From positions 806,001 through 870,000 of the forward strand of contig OZ244871.1 in the NCBI GenBank assembly GCA_965221105.1: a stretch of DNA of 64,000 nt. The letters run 5' to 3'. The DNA is from GM7GCV1 sp965221105 (GTDB taxonomy: Bacteria > Pseudomonadota > Gammaproteobacteria > Pseudomonadales > GM7GCV1). A program made the position numbers and the translations under genes. Under the pieces are notes generated by a model, which did not search any database, was not told the origin of the DNA, and was given only the letters and a program-made list of their open reading frames with translations. Shown piece after piece: positions 28,759-40,002 of this stretch (position 1 is the first letter of the stretch; each line of letters starts with the position of its first letter).

Positions 28759-29076
28759 AGGGACAACAGTTACTGCACCCACCAGGTCACGTCCGTTCAT
28801 CAGCAGCAAGCCAAAGCGGTCACTCTCGTCGATCTTTTGCTGCTGCGACTGCAATTTTCGCAACCAGCCTTCCGCTACTAGGTTCTCAAAGAACCCGGGC
28901 AGGCGCTCGTACCTGAAGGGTGCTTCCTGCAGCGGAAATGTGAAAGCAATTGGCGTCCCGCCAGCCAGGTACTCGCTGGCATAGGTGAACTCAAAACCCT
29001 CGCGGGTTTCAGCGAGTTTGCCGGCAAGTCTCTCGTTGTAGAAAACCTGTGCTACGCGCTCTGTTCCTTCCGGCAT
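28738..29076 (-). CDS. hipS: HipS antitoxin (HipA N-terminal subdomain as a separate protein)
   Basis: 112 residues matching the couple_hipA N-terminal subdomain (FEFTYASEYLAGGTPIAFTF, LPGFFENLVAEGWLR). In HipBST systems this small protein, not HipB, neutralises HipT. It lies between hipB (four-base gap) and hipT (nine-base gap) in one operon. Its C-terminus VPVDELMS ends inside the tandem octamer array. The length and order hipB-hipS-hipT are as in enteropathogenic E. coli. Strong call from order and fold, although function is by homology. Confidence 0.88.
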   Translation of the reverse strand: MPEGTERVAQVFYNERLAGKLAETREGFEFTYASEYLAGGTPIAFTFPLQEAPFRYERLPGFFENLVAEGWLRKLQSQQQKIDESDRFGLLLMNGRDLVGAVTVVPVDELMS

Positions 29077-29080
29077 CGGA

Positions 29081-29413
29081 TCATCCTATCCATAACTTCA
29101 TACCCAGTGCGCGAGCCACATTCACCAGGCTGTCCAGTCGAGCACCTGGATGCCCCCGCTCAACTTTGTTCAACGTGGCATAGGCAACACCTGAGAGGTC
29201 GCACAGATCATTCAGGGTGAGCCCCTGCTTTTTGCGTTCAGCACGTATCCGCTGTCCTGCTTCTTCAATGGGTGAAAACGCCGCCGTTTGTGTCGCCATG
29301 GCGGCTTCCTTTTGTGCTCTGGTTACGCGTTGACGCAATTCATCCAGCAGTGCGCCGGTATCAACCCTGCCCAGGGAGGTCGTGGCTATACCGGACTCTT
29401 GATTGTTCATCAT
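29081..29413 (-). CDS. hipB: HipB-type XRE DNA-binding protein
   Basis: 110 residues. The C-terminal half is a helix-turn-helix: GQRIRAERKKQGLTLNDLCD then LSGVAYATLNKVERG. The first ~50 residues are an extra Ala- and Gln-rich N-terminal segment. In HipBST, HipB binds the operon promoter and boosts neutralisation by HipS. A 26-base palindrome is directly upstream of the start codon (29417-29442), likely its operator. Two ATG codons occur in tandem at the start; the first is annotated. Confidence 0.87.
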   Translation of the reverse strand: MMNNQESGIATTSLGRVDTGALLDELRQRVTRAQKEAAMATQTAAFSPIEEAGQRIRAERKKQGLTLNDLCDLSGVAYATLNKVERGHPGARLDSLVNVARALGMKLWIG

Positions 29414-29416
29414 GGT

Positions 29417-29442
29417 ATATTCTTATCTATGAATAAGAATAT
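29417..29442. promoter_or_regulatory. Palindromic operator before hipB
   Basis: ATATTCTTAT and ATAAGAATAT form a ten-base inverted repeat around a six-base centre, starting three bases upstream of the hipB ATG, in very AT-rich DNA (29443-29510) that should hold the promoter. Typical placing for HipB autoregulation; binding is inferred. Confidence 0.7.
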
Positions 29443-29500
29443 TTTATATTCAGTACAGTATATTTCAAGCAGATAAAATATATTATTATGAATATATAAA

Positions 29501-30290
29501 TTAATATTTTAAGTAATTATATTCGTAACTACTCGCCCCCTCCTCCTTCTTGATCATGTCGGCGGCGATGCCGTTGAGGGCGATGTGGATGGCAGTCAAC
29601 GGATTGTAGCCTTGGTGGGCCATGGACTGGAGCGAGCTGGAGATTCGGCAGTGGGCCTGGGCGTGACGGAGGGTTCGGAAGCAGCCGGAGACCTTCTGCT
29701 TGACCTTGGCCATGCGGATATCGCGCTCGGCGCGGGTGTTGGTGAACGGGGTATTGCGGGCGAAGCGCAGCACCTCGGTGTCGTACTGGGTCAGCGCCTC
29801 GTGGAGGTTCTCGGCATCGGACTTGGCGATGCGCCCGCGCTGTCCGTCGAGACGGGCGGGGGGCTTGTTCCCCTGTGGCCTGGGTGAGGATGGTCCGGGA
29901 GCGCGCGCACGGCCGTGAAGGCTGCCTCGTCGAGGGCCTTGGCGTCGAGTTCGCTGACCCTGCGGCAGGTTCCGCTCAGGAGGTGGCCCAAGCGCTTGGC
30001 CCAGGCGTGGCCGCGGGCGTCCTCGACGAACCTGAGGTCGTGCAGCAGGTGGGCACCGCACAGGGCGTGCTCACAGTGATCTCAGGCGAAGGAGCTGGCC
30101 CAGCGGTCGTGGACCAGGGCGCCACCAGAGCGGGGGATGACAGTGAGGTCGTCGATGGCGGCGCGACCGCGCCTTCGGTGGACGAACGTCACCCTCAGGT
30201 CCCCGGCACCGATGCTATGCAGCCAGTGGTTCGTGCCATCGACGCGCCTGATCAGGGCCTTGAGGGTCTGCGCGGCCATGAAACGCACAC
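29501..30290 (-). pseudogene. Broken IS66-family transposase (C-terminal two-thirds)
   Basis: Pieces of an IS66 TnpC transposase in more than one frame. The segment GRAAIDDLTVIPRSGGALVHDRWAS (30100-30190) reads into an in-frame TGA, continues as DHCEHALCGAHLLHDLRF, then shifts frame near 29870 and ends with TPFTNTRAERDIRMAKVKQK, SGCFRTLRHAQAHCRISS. The N-terminal part and the IS66 tnpA and tnpB helper genes are missing. It fills the space between the HipBST promoter and the rRNA terminator and shows that this border region has received mobile DNA. Confidence 0.85.
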
Positions 30291-30368
30291 ACCATAGAAC
30301 CTCTTTCCTATAGCGTCAAGGGGGGTGAGCAGTTACCAAGGTACATAATGTCAGAGAAAGGCTGCATG

Positions 30369-30400
30369 AAAAAAGGCCCGCCCAAATGGGCGAGCCTTTC
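30369..30400 (-). terminator. rRNA intrinsic terminator
   Basis: On the minus strand AAAGGCTCGCCC-ATTT-GGGCGGGCCTTT forms a strong hairpin followed by a T tract, just after the 5S gene. Confidence 0.9.
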
Positions 30401-30407
30401 GAATGAA

Positions 30408-30524
30408 GCCTGACGATGACCTACTCTCGCATAGCGAAGCGCTACACTACCATCGGCGATACGCCGTTTCACTTCTGAGTTCGGAATGGGATCAGGTGGT
30501 TCCAACGCTCTATGTTCGTCAGAC
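30408..30524 (-). rRNA. rrf: 5S ribosomal RNA
   Basis: Conserved 5S core on the minus strand (AACCACCTGATCCCATTCCG, then GAACTCAGAAGTGAAAC, GCCGATGGTAGTGT, GAGAGTAGGTCATCG). The ends TCTGACGA and TCGTCAG pair to form helix I. Ends are set by that pairing, give or take a few bases. Confidence 0.93.
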
Positions 30525-30667
30525 AAACCGGTCGGCAGCCTGTCTGCAACAGACTCCCGGAAGTCTTAAAAACGTGAATAACTGTACGTATCACATCAGT
30601 GTCTCACACACCCACATCAATCGCTTGTGTTTTCCAGCACATGGAACAGCACAATCGCACATTATAT

Positions 30668-33536
<2,869 letters not shown>

Positions 33537-33830
33537 ATATAATGTCAACGACTGTGCTTTTTGAGCTGGAAGGCGGCTCACTTTTCCCGGAGAGAATCCG
33601 CTGCCCTTGCGGGGGCCAGACACTCTCACACAAAACAAACCACCTACTTTTTCTACTCAGTAACGATTGATATAAAAACAGATGTCTATAGAGACACGTG
33701 CCTTGATACAGTTACAGTTATCCACATTTTTAAAGAACATTTGGCTCACAGGCCAAAAAACAACACCCTCAAAAAGGCCCTGTTTTTTGAACTTGAACCC
33801 AGGTCAATCTCAACCTCTGCCAGCATGGGT
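33537..33830 (-). other. 23S-side part of the internal transcribed spacer, with boxA
   Basis: Non-coding spacer between tRNA-Ala and 23S. It carries a boxA-type antitermination element (TGTTCTTTAAA, minus strand, about 33729-33740) as in normal rrn spacers, so this part of the operon looks intact. Confidence 0.7.
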
Positions 33831-33906
33831 TGGTGGAGCTATGCGGGATCGAACCGCAGACCTCCTGCGTGCAAAGCAGGCGCTCTCCCAGCTGAGCTAT
33901 AGCCCC
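33831..33906 (-). tRNA. tRNA-Ala (anticodon UGC)
   Basis: 76 bases including encoded CCA. GGGGCTATAGCTCAGCTGGG start, anticodon stem CCTGC/GCAGG with loop TTTGCAC (anticodon TGC), T arm GGTTCGATCC. Standard rrn-spacer tRNA-Ala. Confidence 0.97.
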
Positions 33907-34087
33907 ATTGCCACGCCAACAGAAGCCAACAGAGAGTCTTGCTACCCGGCATCGGGGGCGGCCATTGTACGCAAATCGCGACCTGAAGCAACATCTTTTT
34001 TGCCTGCTCTACAGACGATTAAAACATCATATTGTGACCAGACACATGTCTCGATACTACCGGCTGAGTCATAATGTAGTGCTCAGG

Positions 34088-34441
34088 CCGAAAACAGCGG
34101 CGGAAATCGTTCGCGAGGCGGTGCTCGAACTCACCTACACAGCGCATGACATGGCACCCTTCGCCCGCGACATCGGCTACGTAGACGAAGCTGGCAAAGT
34201 GCAACCACCGTTCCCCTGGGACGAAGACCGACGAATTCGCCTCCGCGCGAAACTCGATGCGCTGTATTTCCACCTCTACGGCATCACCGAGCGCGACGAC
34301 ATTCGCTACATTTACTCAACCTTTCCCATCGTTGAAAGACAGGAACGCGAGGCCTGGGGTTGCTATCGCTCCCTCGACCTGTGCCTCGCCTGGTTCAGCG
34401 CACTCTCCGCAGGCCGACCAGACGAAACGATCTCTCTTTAA
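34088..34441 (+). pseudogene. C-terminal fragment of a type IIG/Eco57I-like DNA methyltransferase
   Basis: About 117 codons, opposite in direction to the rRNA genes and lying in the spacer between tRNA-Ala and tRNA-Ile. The translation has features of the C-terminal end of Eco57I/PglX-like N6-adenine methyltransferases: VLELTYTAHDMAPFARDIGY, PPFPWDEDRRIRLRAKLDAL, YFHLYGITERDDIRYI, STFPIVERQE. The SAM-binding and NPPY catalytic regions are absent. No start codon with a ribosome site precedes it, so it is a relic, probably of a restriction or phage-defence gene. Assignment is by remembered family pattern. Confidence 0.65.
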
Positions 34442-34558
34442 AAAAAGCTTGCTGAGTCAATTATGATCTTTGCAGGAGTACTTTTGGCGCACTCATAACG
34501 AGAGGTGTCTGATCTATAGGTATGTACGGACGCTACAGGATATCATCAGATGATGCGA

Positions 34559-34635
<77 letters not shown>

Positions 34636-35016
34636 ATTACGAGCCCACCTTCGCCATCCCCAACCAAGCGCTACGAACCCAGCCTGCTCTGAATACGGAT
34701 CAGGGGATCGTCTGCTTCAACCCTGCTCCATCGAGCCCGGACACTGTTTCCGGTTTCAAGAATCTGGTACTTGTAACGAGTGGCACAAGCTGCCCGGAGT
34801 CCGGAGGCTGGCCCGAACCGGGGCGCGCATTGTACACCCCGGCCTAACCGAGTCAAGCACAAGGAATGATCCACCGTACGGATCCACGCCACCGATCGTG
34901 GACAGTCCTGCTGTCAATTCGGGGCCATTCTAGGGAATGGATTGGGGAGACCGGCCCCGTTGATAACAACATCCGGAACAGCGAGCGTGATCGCGGACAC
35001 ACTGTCGAAATCACGG
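34636..35016. other. Leader of the tRNA-Ile/Ala-23S-5S unit; no gene seen
   Basis: Non-coding on both strands as far as I can tell. The tRNA-proximal part is the new leader of the split rRNA unit and contains the promoter at 34829-34856; the rest is the junction with accessory DNA. Confidence 0.6.
34829..34856 (-). promoter_or_regulatory. rRNA-type promoter upstream of tRNA-Ile
   Basis: Minus strand TTGACT (-35), 16-base spacer, TACAAT (-10), then a GC-rich GCGCGCC discriminator as in stringently controlled rrn promoters. It uses the same -35 and the same spacer length as the promoter upstream of 16S (48928-48955). It directs transcription into tRNA-Ile, about 185 bases downstream. Activity is inferred. 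Confidence 0.75.
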
Positions 35017-35133
35017 GAAACAGGCGAGAACCCATTCATGGGCAGAGTCCGAGCCAGTGCATCCCGCTCTTTGAGCACTTGCACAGACTGGGGCCACCGG
35101 GGTTCGTCTCCGGCCGTCAAGCGGAGTCTACGG
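35017..35133 (+). ncRNA. Probable structured RNA repeat, copy A
   Basis: 117 bases matching copy B (39057-39176) over its whole length, same strand. Hairpins: CCCAT-TC-ATGGG, GCTC-TTT-GAGC inside GTGCA...TGCAC, and CCGGGG-TTCGT-CTCCGG. The first hairpin changes on both sides between copies yet stays paired, as in a functional RNA. It lies just before a DUF4338-transposase frame. It might relate to mobile-element RNAs such as HEARO/omega RNA, but I cannot confirm a family. Confidence 0.6.
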
Positions 35134-35159
35134 CGTTATACGCGCCTGTCATGCTCCCT

Positions 35160-37339
35160 CGAACAGCTTGGCCTGGTGACACTCGAACCGGTGGGCGACC
35201 GGGCTGACCGCCATCGCTGGGAGGCGATGATTGACACCCATCATGAATTGGGATGGAATCGGTCACCCGGCGGCCAGATGCGCTACTGGGTCCGCTCGGC
35301 GCGCCAGGGGGTGCTCGGTGGCATCGGCTTTGGGTCAGCGACCTTTCAACTGAAGGCGCGGGATGACTGGATTGGCTGGTCGAACGATGCCCGCGCTGAG
35401 AACATCACCCGGGTGCTGTGCACCCATCGCTTCCTGGTGCTCCCTGGGGTGCGTGTCCCGGGTCTGGCCTCGCAGGTTCTGAGGCTGGCCACGGCGCGGG
35501 TGGCCGATGACTGGGACGCGCGGTATGCAGTGCGACCGGTGGCTGTGTATACGCATGTCGCCGCACATCACAGCGGATACTGTTATCAGTGTGCGGGCTG
35601 GACGGTGGCGGGACGTACCAGCGGACGCAGAGCAGGGTCCGGGACACCGGGAACCGTGCGGGTGCTGCCGCTGGAGGCAGACTGGCAGGAGATCCTGTGT
35701 CAGCGGCGCCATCGCCCGATCGGGTCGCAGGTCGGTCTCTACGATGGTGCTGAGGTGGACTGGGCGCAGCGGCAGTATGGCCGCTGCCGCCACCCTGACG
35801 GGCGAGTGCGGCGGCGGATCGTCGAGATGGGCCGGCACTGGATGCGGACTCTGGGGGAGGATCTGACGATGATCTTCCCGACCAGGGCGGCACAGAAGGC
35901 GGCGTACCGCCTGGTCTCGAATCGAGGGGTGACCATGGAGCATATTCTGGACGCACACTATGAAGCGACGGCTGATCGCTGCCGCCACCCTGACGGCCGA
36001 GGTGGCGCTCATGCTTCAGGACACGACAGTGTTGAACGACAGTACCCTGAAGGCCACCGAGGGACTGGTTCCGAGTGGGGGTGGCGGCACGGGCAGCCGG
36101 GGTCTTCTGGCCCATGCCGGTCTGGCGGTGACACCGCAGGGTCTGCCGCTGGGGCTGTTCAGCATGGAGACCCGGTTCCGTGATGAGCCGGACAGCGCGG
36201 GGACGACCGGGACGAGACAGGCACACACGACAGAGCGTCACCGCTGGATCGCCGGCCTTAGACGGGCACGGGAAGTGGCCGCCGTCTGCCCGGACACCCG
36301 GGTGGTGACGGTCTGTGACCGCGAAGGTGACTTCTGGGCGCTGCTGGCGGAGGCGGACCGTCAGGGCGATGCGCTGCTGGTGCGCGCCAGCCGTTCGGCC
36401 CGGCGGCAGGTACTGACCGCCACTGGAGACAGGGCCTGTCTCTGGGCGCAGGTGGCTGCCACCCCGGCGGTGGCGATCACGGAACTGACCATCCCCGCCG
36501 CTGGCGGCACGCGCGCCCGCAGGGACCGCACTGCCCGCCTGGAGATCCGTGCAACGCCGGTGCAGCTGGCACCGCCGGACGAGTCCGCAGGCAGTGATCC
36601 GCTGCCCCTGTATGCCGTCTCGGCCACCGAGACGGACGCCCCGGAGGGCACTGACCCGCTGCACTGGCTGCTGGTGACGACCGAGCATCCGACCCAGGAT
36701 GAACCGGTCGCCATGCACGCCGCCACCCTGCTGGACTGGTACCAGTGCCGGTGGGCGATCGAGACCTGGTTCCACACCCTGAAAACCGGTCCCCGGATCG
36801 GGGATCGCCGGCTGAACCATGGCGATGACCTGCGCACCTGTCTGGCCTGTGATGCGGTAACCGCCGTGCAGGTCGCCAACCTGACCATGATGGCGCGGGA
36901 GCATCCAGAGACCCCCGCCACTGAGGTGCTCCCTGCTGAGGACATCGACCTGCTCCATACCCTGCTGAGATCACAGGGTCATCCGATGGTCGAGGCGCGA
37001 TCCGCCAGCACCACCATTCGGGCGGTGGTCATCGACATCGGGCGCCTGGTTGGTGCCCATCCCTCTGCGCGTCAGCCACTGCCAGGCACCAAGAAGGTCT
37101 GGCAGGGGCTGGAACGGCTCAACTGGGCGGTGCAGGTACGGGATGCTCTTGGCGAGAAACAGCAGAAAGAGCGCCTGCGGCCTGGTACATCCGAACACCC
37201 AGTGACCGGTCACCGGACAGATGACTGGACGACCTGCTCTGGGGTGCTGACGACACCCCGCCCAGCGGGGTGGCTCTGGATACCAGCCTCACCCCACAGG
37301 AACCAGTCCACTCCTGAATCGCGCCCTGAACCGGGCTGA
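35160..37339 (+). pseudogene. DUF4338 (DruA-like) domain fused to IS4/IS50-type transposase, frameshifted
   Basis: Two overlapping frames form one protein. The first (to about 35996) has a DUF4338/DruA-like domain, MIDTHHELGWN, GGQMRYWVRSARQGVLGGIG, WIGWSNDARAENI, FLVLPGVRVPGLASQVL, SGYCYQCAGW, followed by an IS4 N-terminal region (EVDWAQRQYGRC, FPTRAAQKAAYRLVSNRGV). The second frame (to 37339) has the DDE core: Asp in MLQDTTVLND, Asp in VCDREGDFW, and the IS4-type Y-(2)-R-(3)-E-(6)-K signature YQCRWAIETWFHTLK. The switch needs one base skipped near 36000, so the gene is either broken or uses frameshifting. DUF4338 domains also occur in the Druantia defence system. Confidence 0.78.
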
Positions 37340-37359
37340 CACCCCCCTGTCCTCGACAG

Positions 37360-37758
37360 ATGCTGAAGCACAATGGATGTCTGGTGGGTGCTGCCTGCAA
37401 TCACATATACAAGAATGACCTATTGAAAGGTTACGGATACCCCGATGACGCCCATGATGCCCGGAGGGATGAGGACGGCGAGGTCGTCACGTTCACCGAC
37501 GGCGATCTTGTCCATGGGTTTTGGTTGCACGCGGCGAATGTCGGCGTCGCCAGACCGGTCCCTGCACCCGCAACATTTCTGAGCCTGGAACCCTCGACCA
37601 CATATGTGGCGCAGCTTGTTGTCGGTGAGTTGAGGGACCGGGGAGGCAGGGTTGTGACGAATGACGTCGTGAGCGGTGCCGCCAGCCCGATCAACGGGAA
37701 AAAGCCCAAGCCGGTGCTGGCCCAAGTCTGCTTTGAGACGGCCGCCGGCACCAGTTAG
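37360..37758 (+). CDS. Hypothetical protein in the rRNA-splitting region
   Basis: 132 residues, family not recognised. The acidic middle (DDAHDARRDEDGEVVTFTDGDL) and LRDRGGRVVTNDVVSGAASP suggest a real soluble protein, and the frame overlaps the start of the next one. No signal peptide and no convincing ribosome site. Two frames on the opposite strand are also open through the same bases, so the coding strand itself is not fully certain. Confidence 0.4.
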   Translation: MLKHNGCLVGAACNHIYKNDLLKGYGYPDDAHDARRDEDGEVVTFTDGDLVHGFWLHAANVGVARPVPAPATFLSLEPSTTYVAQLVVGELRDRGGRVVTNDVVSGAASPINGKKPKPVLAQVCFETAAGTS

Positions 37759-37760
37759 CG

Positions 37761-38096
37761 GTCGCGCTTGCGGGGGGCCGGCCCGGCCAGCGCATCACGC
37801 ACAACACCGAGTTCCGGATCCGCTTCGGACAGCACAAGGTCGCCCGGCGGATCACGCATTTCCAGTTCGCGATCGAGACCGATGAACCCCAGACTCGCAA
37901 GGTCATGGGCAAGACCGGGAAGAAAAGCAGGAAGGCTGGCAGCCGGCAGGTGCGGATCCGCGAGTTGATCCTCGAGGTGGATGGGCTGGATCGGCTGATC
38001 TCCAGCGAGGCCGATCCCACCGAGAACGACCGGGCACTGATGAAGCAGCGACAGGCGGTGCAGCACGAGCTGTGCCAGGCCGTCAAACCGACTTGA
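37761..38096 (+). CDS. Hypothetical protein, possibly the end of a plasmid replication initiator
   Basis: About 111 codons with no clear start; the first ATG is at 37905. The translation GQRITHNTEFRIRFGQHKVA then RRITHFQFAIE resembles the C-terminal winged helix of Rep-type initiators (pattern 'K-x-G-R-R-V-T-H-x-x-F'), followed by a Lys/Arg-rich linker and a short charged C-terminus (QAVQHELCQAVKPT). It probably lost its 5' end when this region was rearranged. The Rep assignment is a guess from motif resemblance. Confidence 0.35.
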   Translation, partial: VALAGGRPGQRITHNTEFRIRFGQHKVARRITHFQFAIETDEPQTRKVMGKTGKKSRKAGSRQVRIRELILEVDGLDRLISSEADPTENDRALMKQRQAVQHELCQAVKPT

Positions 38097-38129
38097 AAAC
38101 CCGGGCATTAGCCGGATAGGATAGGAGCA

Positions 38130-38405
38130 TTGCCGAAAATTGACAATCAAGATCAGGAAAAGCGGCTCCGGGAGCTGGAAAAGCAGAATCATGAACTGGC
38201 GAGAGACATCGCCGTGCTGAGGCAAACCATGGAAACCCACAAGCAGGAATACAAGACCGACATCGCCCGGCTGGCTGAACAGATGGCCAACTGGAAGACC
38301 GACATGGCCCAGAGGGAAAACCGGCAGTTGCTGGCCATCATCGTAGTGGTCGGCGTGGCCACCGCGATACTGGGTGTGCTGATCGCCGGCATCCCGGCGA
38401 CATGA
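38130..38405 (+). CDS. Small coiled-coil protein with a C-terminal membrane helix
   Basis: 91 residues from a TTG preceded closely by AGGAG. Residues 5-65 are a charged heptad-patterned coiled coil (KRLRELEKQNHELARDIAVL, ARLAEQMANWK), residues 68-88 one transmembrane helix (LLAIIVVVGVATAILGVLI). Such proteins occur in phages, plasmids and alphaproteobacterial and gammaproteobacterial accessory regions. Follows the Rep-like frame by 33 bases on the same strand. Function not known; composition and layout make it a plausible real gene. Confidence 0.6.
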   Translation: MPKIDNQDQEKRLRELEKQNHELARDIAVLRQTMETHKQEYKTDIARLAEQMANWKTDMAQRENRQLLAIIVVVGVATAILGVLIAGIPAT

Positions 38406-38562
38406 ACTCATGCTGCAGCCGTCCGCGCGGAACATCGGCAATATGGATTTTCGCATGTTCGGGAAGTACGAAAAGTCAACTGGCAGAAGACGATTTTCGG
38501 ATATAATTGAACGCTGAGTCAATTACAGAGCTTTTGGTCTTTGCATTTACCACTGTACAGCA

Positions 38563-38881
38563 TGGACTCGGAAAACCGCCTGGCCCACTCTGCCCTCACC
38601 AGCGCCGCGATCACCAAGGGTGGTGGCCGTCGACCATGTGCAGGCAGCCCGCGAAGAGATCGCGCCATGAGGTGGTCGCGCGACTACGGCATCTGCCAGA
38701 TACCCGCCAACTGGGCGCGCCGGGACAGGCACTGGCCGTCTCTGACTGGCTGACAGAACTCTCGGCGGTCGTCTGGCACCGCTACGAGATGCCGATACGC
38801 GACCTGCTCGAAGCTGAGACCGAGTACCGCAATCCCGCCCAGCAGGACCTGTTTGAGTTCGACGACCCCATACCGTTCTGA
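38563..38881 (+). pseudogene. Small protein gene with two frameshifts
   Basis: Three successive frames look like one protein: MDSENRLAHSALTSAAITKG, then VAVDHVQAAREEIA, then HEVVARLRHLPDTRQLG and LAVSDWLTELSAVVWHRYE, ending QQDLFEFDDPIPF. The pieces join in order with small indels near 38620 and 38668. Family not recognised. Taken with its neighbours, it indicates decay of a plasmid- or transposon-derived segment. Confidence 0.45.
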
Positions 38882-39056
38882 CACGCCCCTGGCGGCATGG
38901 CCTGCCGCCACGTCCTCTCTCAGCCACCCACTCTGTCCCGTCCATGGCAGACGCATCCCGCCTGCCAGGTTCACCACTCTGCTCCAGCTCCTACGGATAT
39001 CTCACCGGCGTAAACACTGTGGGAAATCCCTGCTGAACGGTGGAGAATGAACTCAA

Positions 39057-39176
39057 GAAACAGGCGAGAACCCACTTGTGGGTAGAGTCCGAGCCAGTGC
39101 ATCGCGCTCTTTTTTGAGCACTTGCACAAACTGGGGCTACCGGGGTTCGTCCCCGACCGTCTAGCGGAGTCTACGG
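39057..39176 (+). ncRNA. Probable structured RNA repeat, copy B
   Basis: 120 bases, same strand as copy A (35017-35133) and differing by about a dozen substitutions plus three extra T in a hairpin loop. The first hairpin is CCCAC-TT-GTGGG here against CCCAT-TC-ATGGG in A, a compensatory change. In the frame shared with copy A this copy has a stop codon, which argues against coding. No recognised ORF follows it on the same strand. Confidence 0.6.
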
Positions 39177-39249
39177 TACTACTAACGCAACAACCCGCTG
39201 CAACCAGGATGTGGTCGCGGCGACTCCATAAAACAGTCCGCTATAACCA

Positions 39250-39711
39250 TTAGCTACACGGCATCAAATCGTCGTCATTAATGGTGTAGACAATTTCCCG
39301 ATAGCTACTGTCATCCAGGGTGACTCTCACCGTGGCGATATCAGCGCTATTGCGGCAATTGTCGTCCTTGGTGATGATCTGCCAGTGGACTTCGTCAGGC
39401 TCGCTACCCGAGTCAAAGGTGAAGGTGGTGGTGTTCTCTCCTGGAGTAGGCCAGACCACATCAGGCTGTGCATAGGCGGGGATCGTGTACTCGTTCTGGC
39501 AAACGTGGTTGGGAACCGGGTTTCCGCCACCGTCAAAGGCCGCTTCATCTAAGCAGATGGTCTCTTCCGCCACAGCGGTGGTTTCGTCGTTCTCACCGCG
39601 GACGCCAAGACCGCTTCCAAGACGGATACGTGTGGTAGTGCCGAGAACTTCAAGTTTGGCTACTTTTTGGTCGGCGATGTCCAGTTCGTGCGCCCAATGG
39701 CTTCCCTCCAT
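39250..39711 (-). CDS. Hypothetical protein, beta-rich, Cys-containing
   Basis: 153 residues from an ATG at 39711; the frame runs further upstream without a ribosome site. Contains several Thr/Asp-rich stretches (LGTTTRIRLGSGLGVRGEND, PGENTTTFTFDSGSEPDEVH) and four Cys (ICLDE, VCQNE, NCRNS, PCS at the end), typical of exported beta-sandwich proteins, but no signal peptide is seen. Family not recognised. It may be a truncated secreted protein. Confidence 0.5.
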   Translation of the reverse strand: MEGSHWAHELDIADQKVAKLEVLGTTTRIRLGSGLGVRGENDETTAVAEETICLDEAAFDGGGNPVPNHVCQNEYTIPAYAQPDVVWPTPGENTTTFTFDSGSEPDEVHWQIITKDDNCRNSADIATVRVTLDDSSYREIVYTINDDDLMPCS

Positions 39712-40002
39712 ACCGGTAAACCTTGCAGGGCGAATAGAGTGTATTGACAGGGTGCGAGATACGGTTGGCGTCTGGAACAGGGATCGAAATAATCGACAAA
39801 CCAGGGTAGATTGGCAATGTGGCGCAGACGATGCGCGCACCAGGCTAAGACGGCTTTACCCGAAATATTAAGATATACAATATACTAGTTTCAACCGGCA
39901 AAACAACGGATTTGAAAACTGAGCCACTACCGAAAACGATAATCTTTGCCCTGCGGAAAAGTCTGGTTATGATGCGCAAAGCTCGGCACAGCAGGCCAAT
40001 TC

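Noticed and set aside
35405..36958. Long open frame on the minus strand, about 517 codons, antisense to the DruA-transposase gene
   Set aside because: GC-rich shadow of a real gene: Arg/Pro/Gly-rich, no domain, while the plus strand has clear DUF4338 and DDE motifs.
37755..38522. Minus-strand open frame of 255 codons opposite the Rep-like and coiled-coil frames
   Set aside because: His/Pro/Leu-rich with no ribosome site; the plus strand has a sensible coiled coil with a membrane helix.
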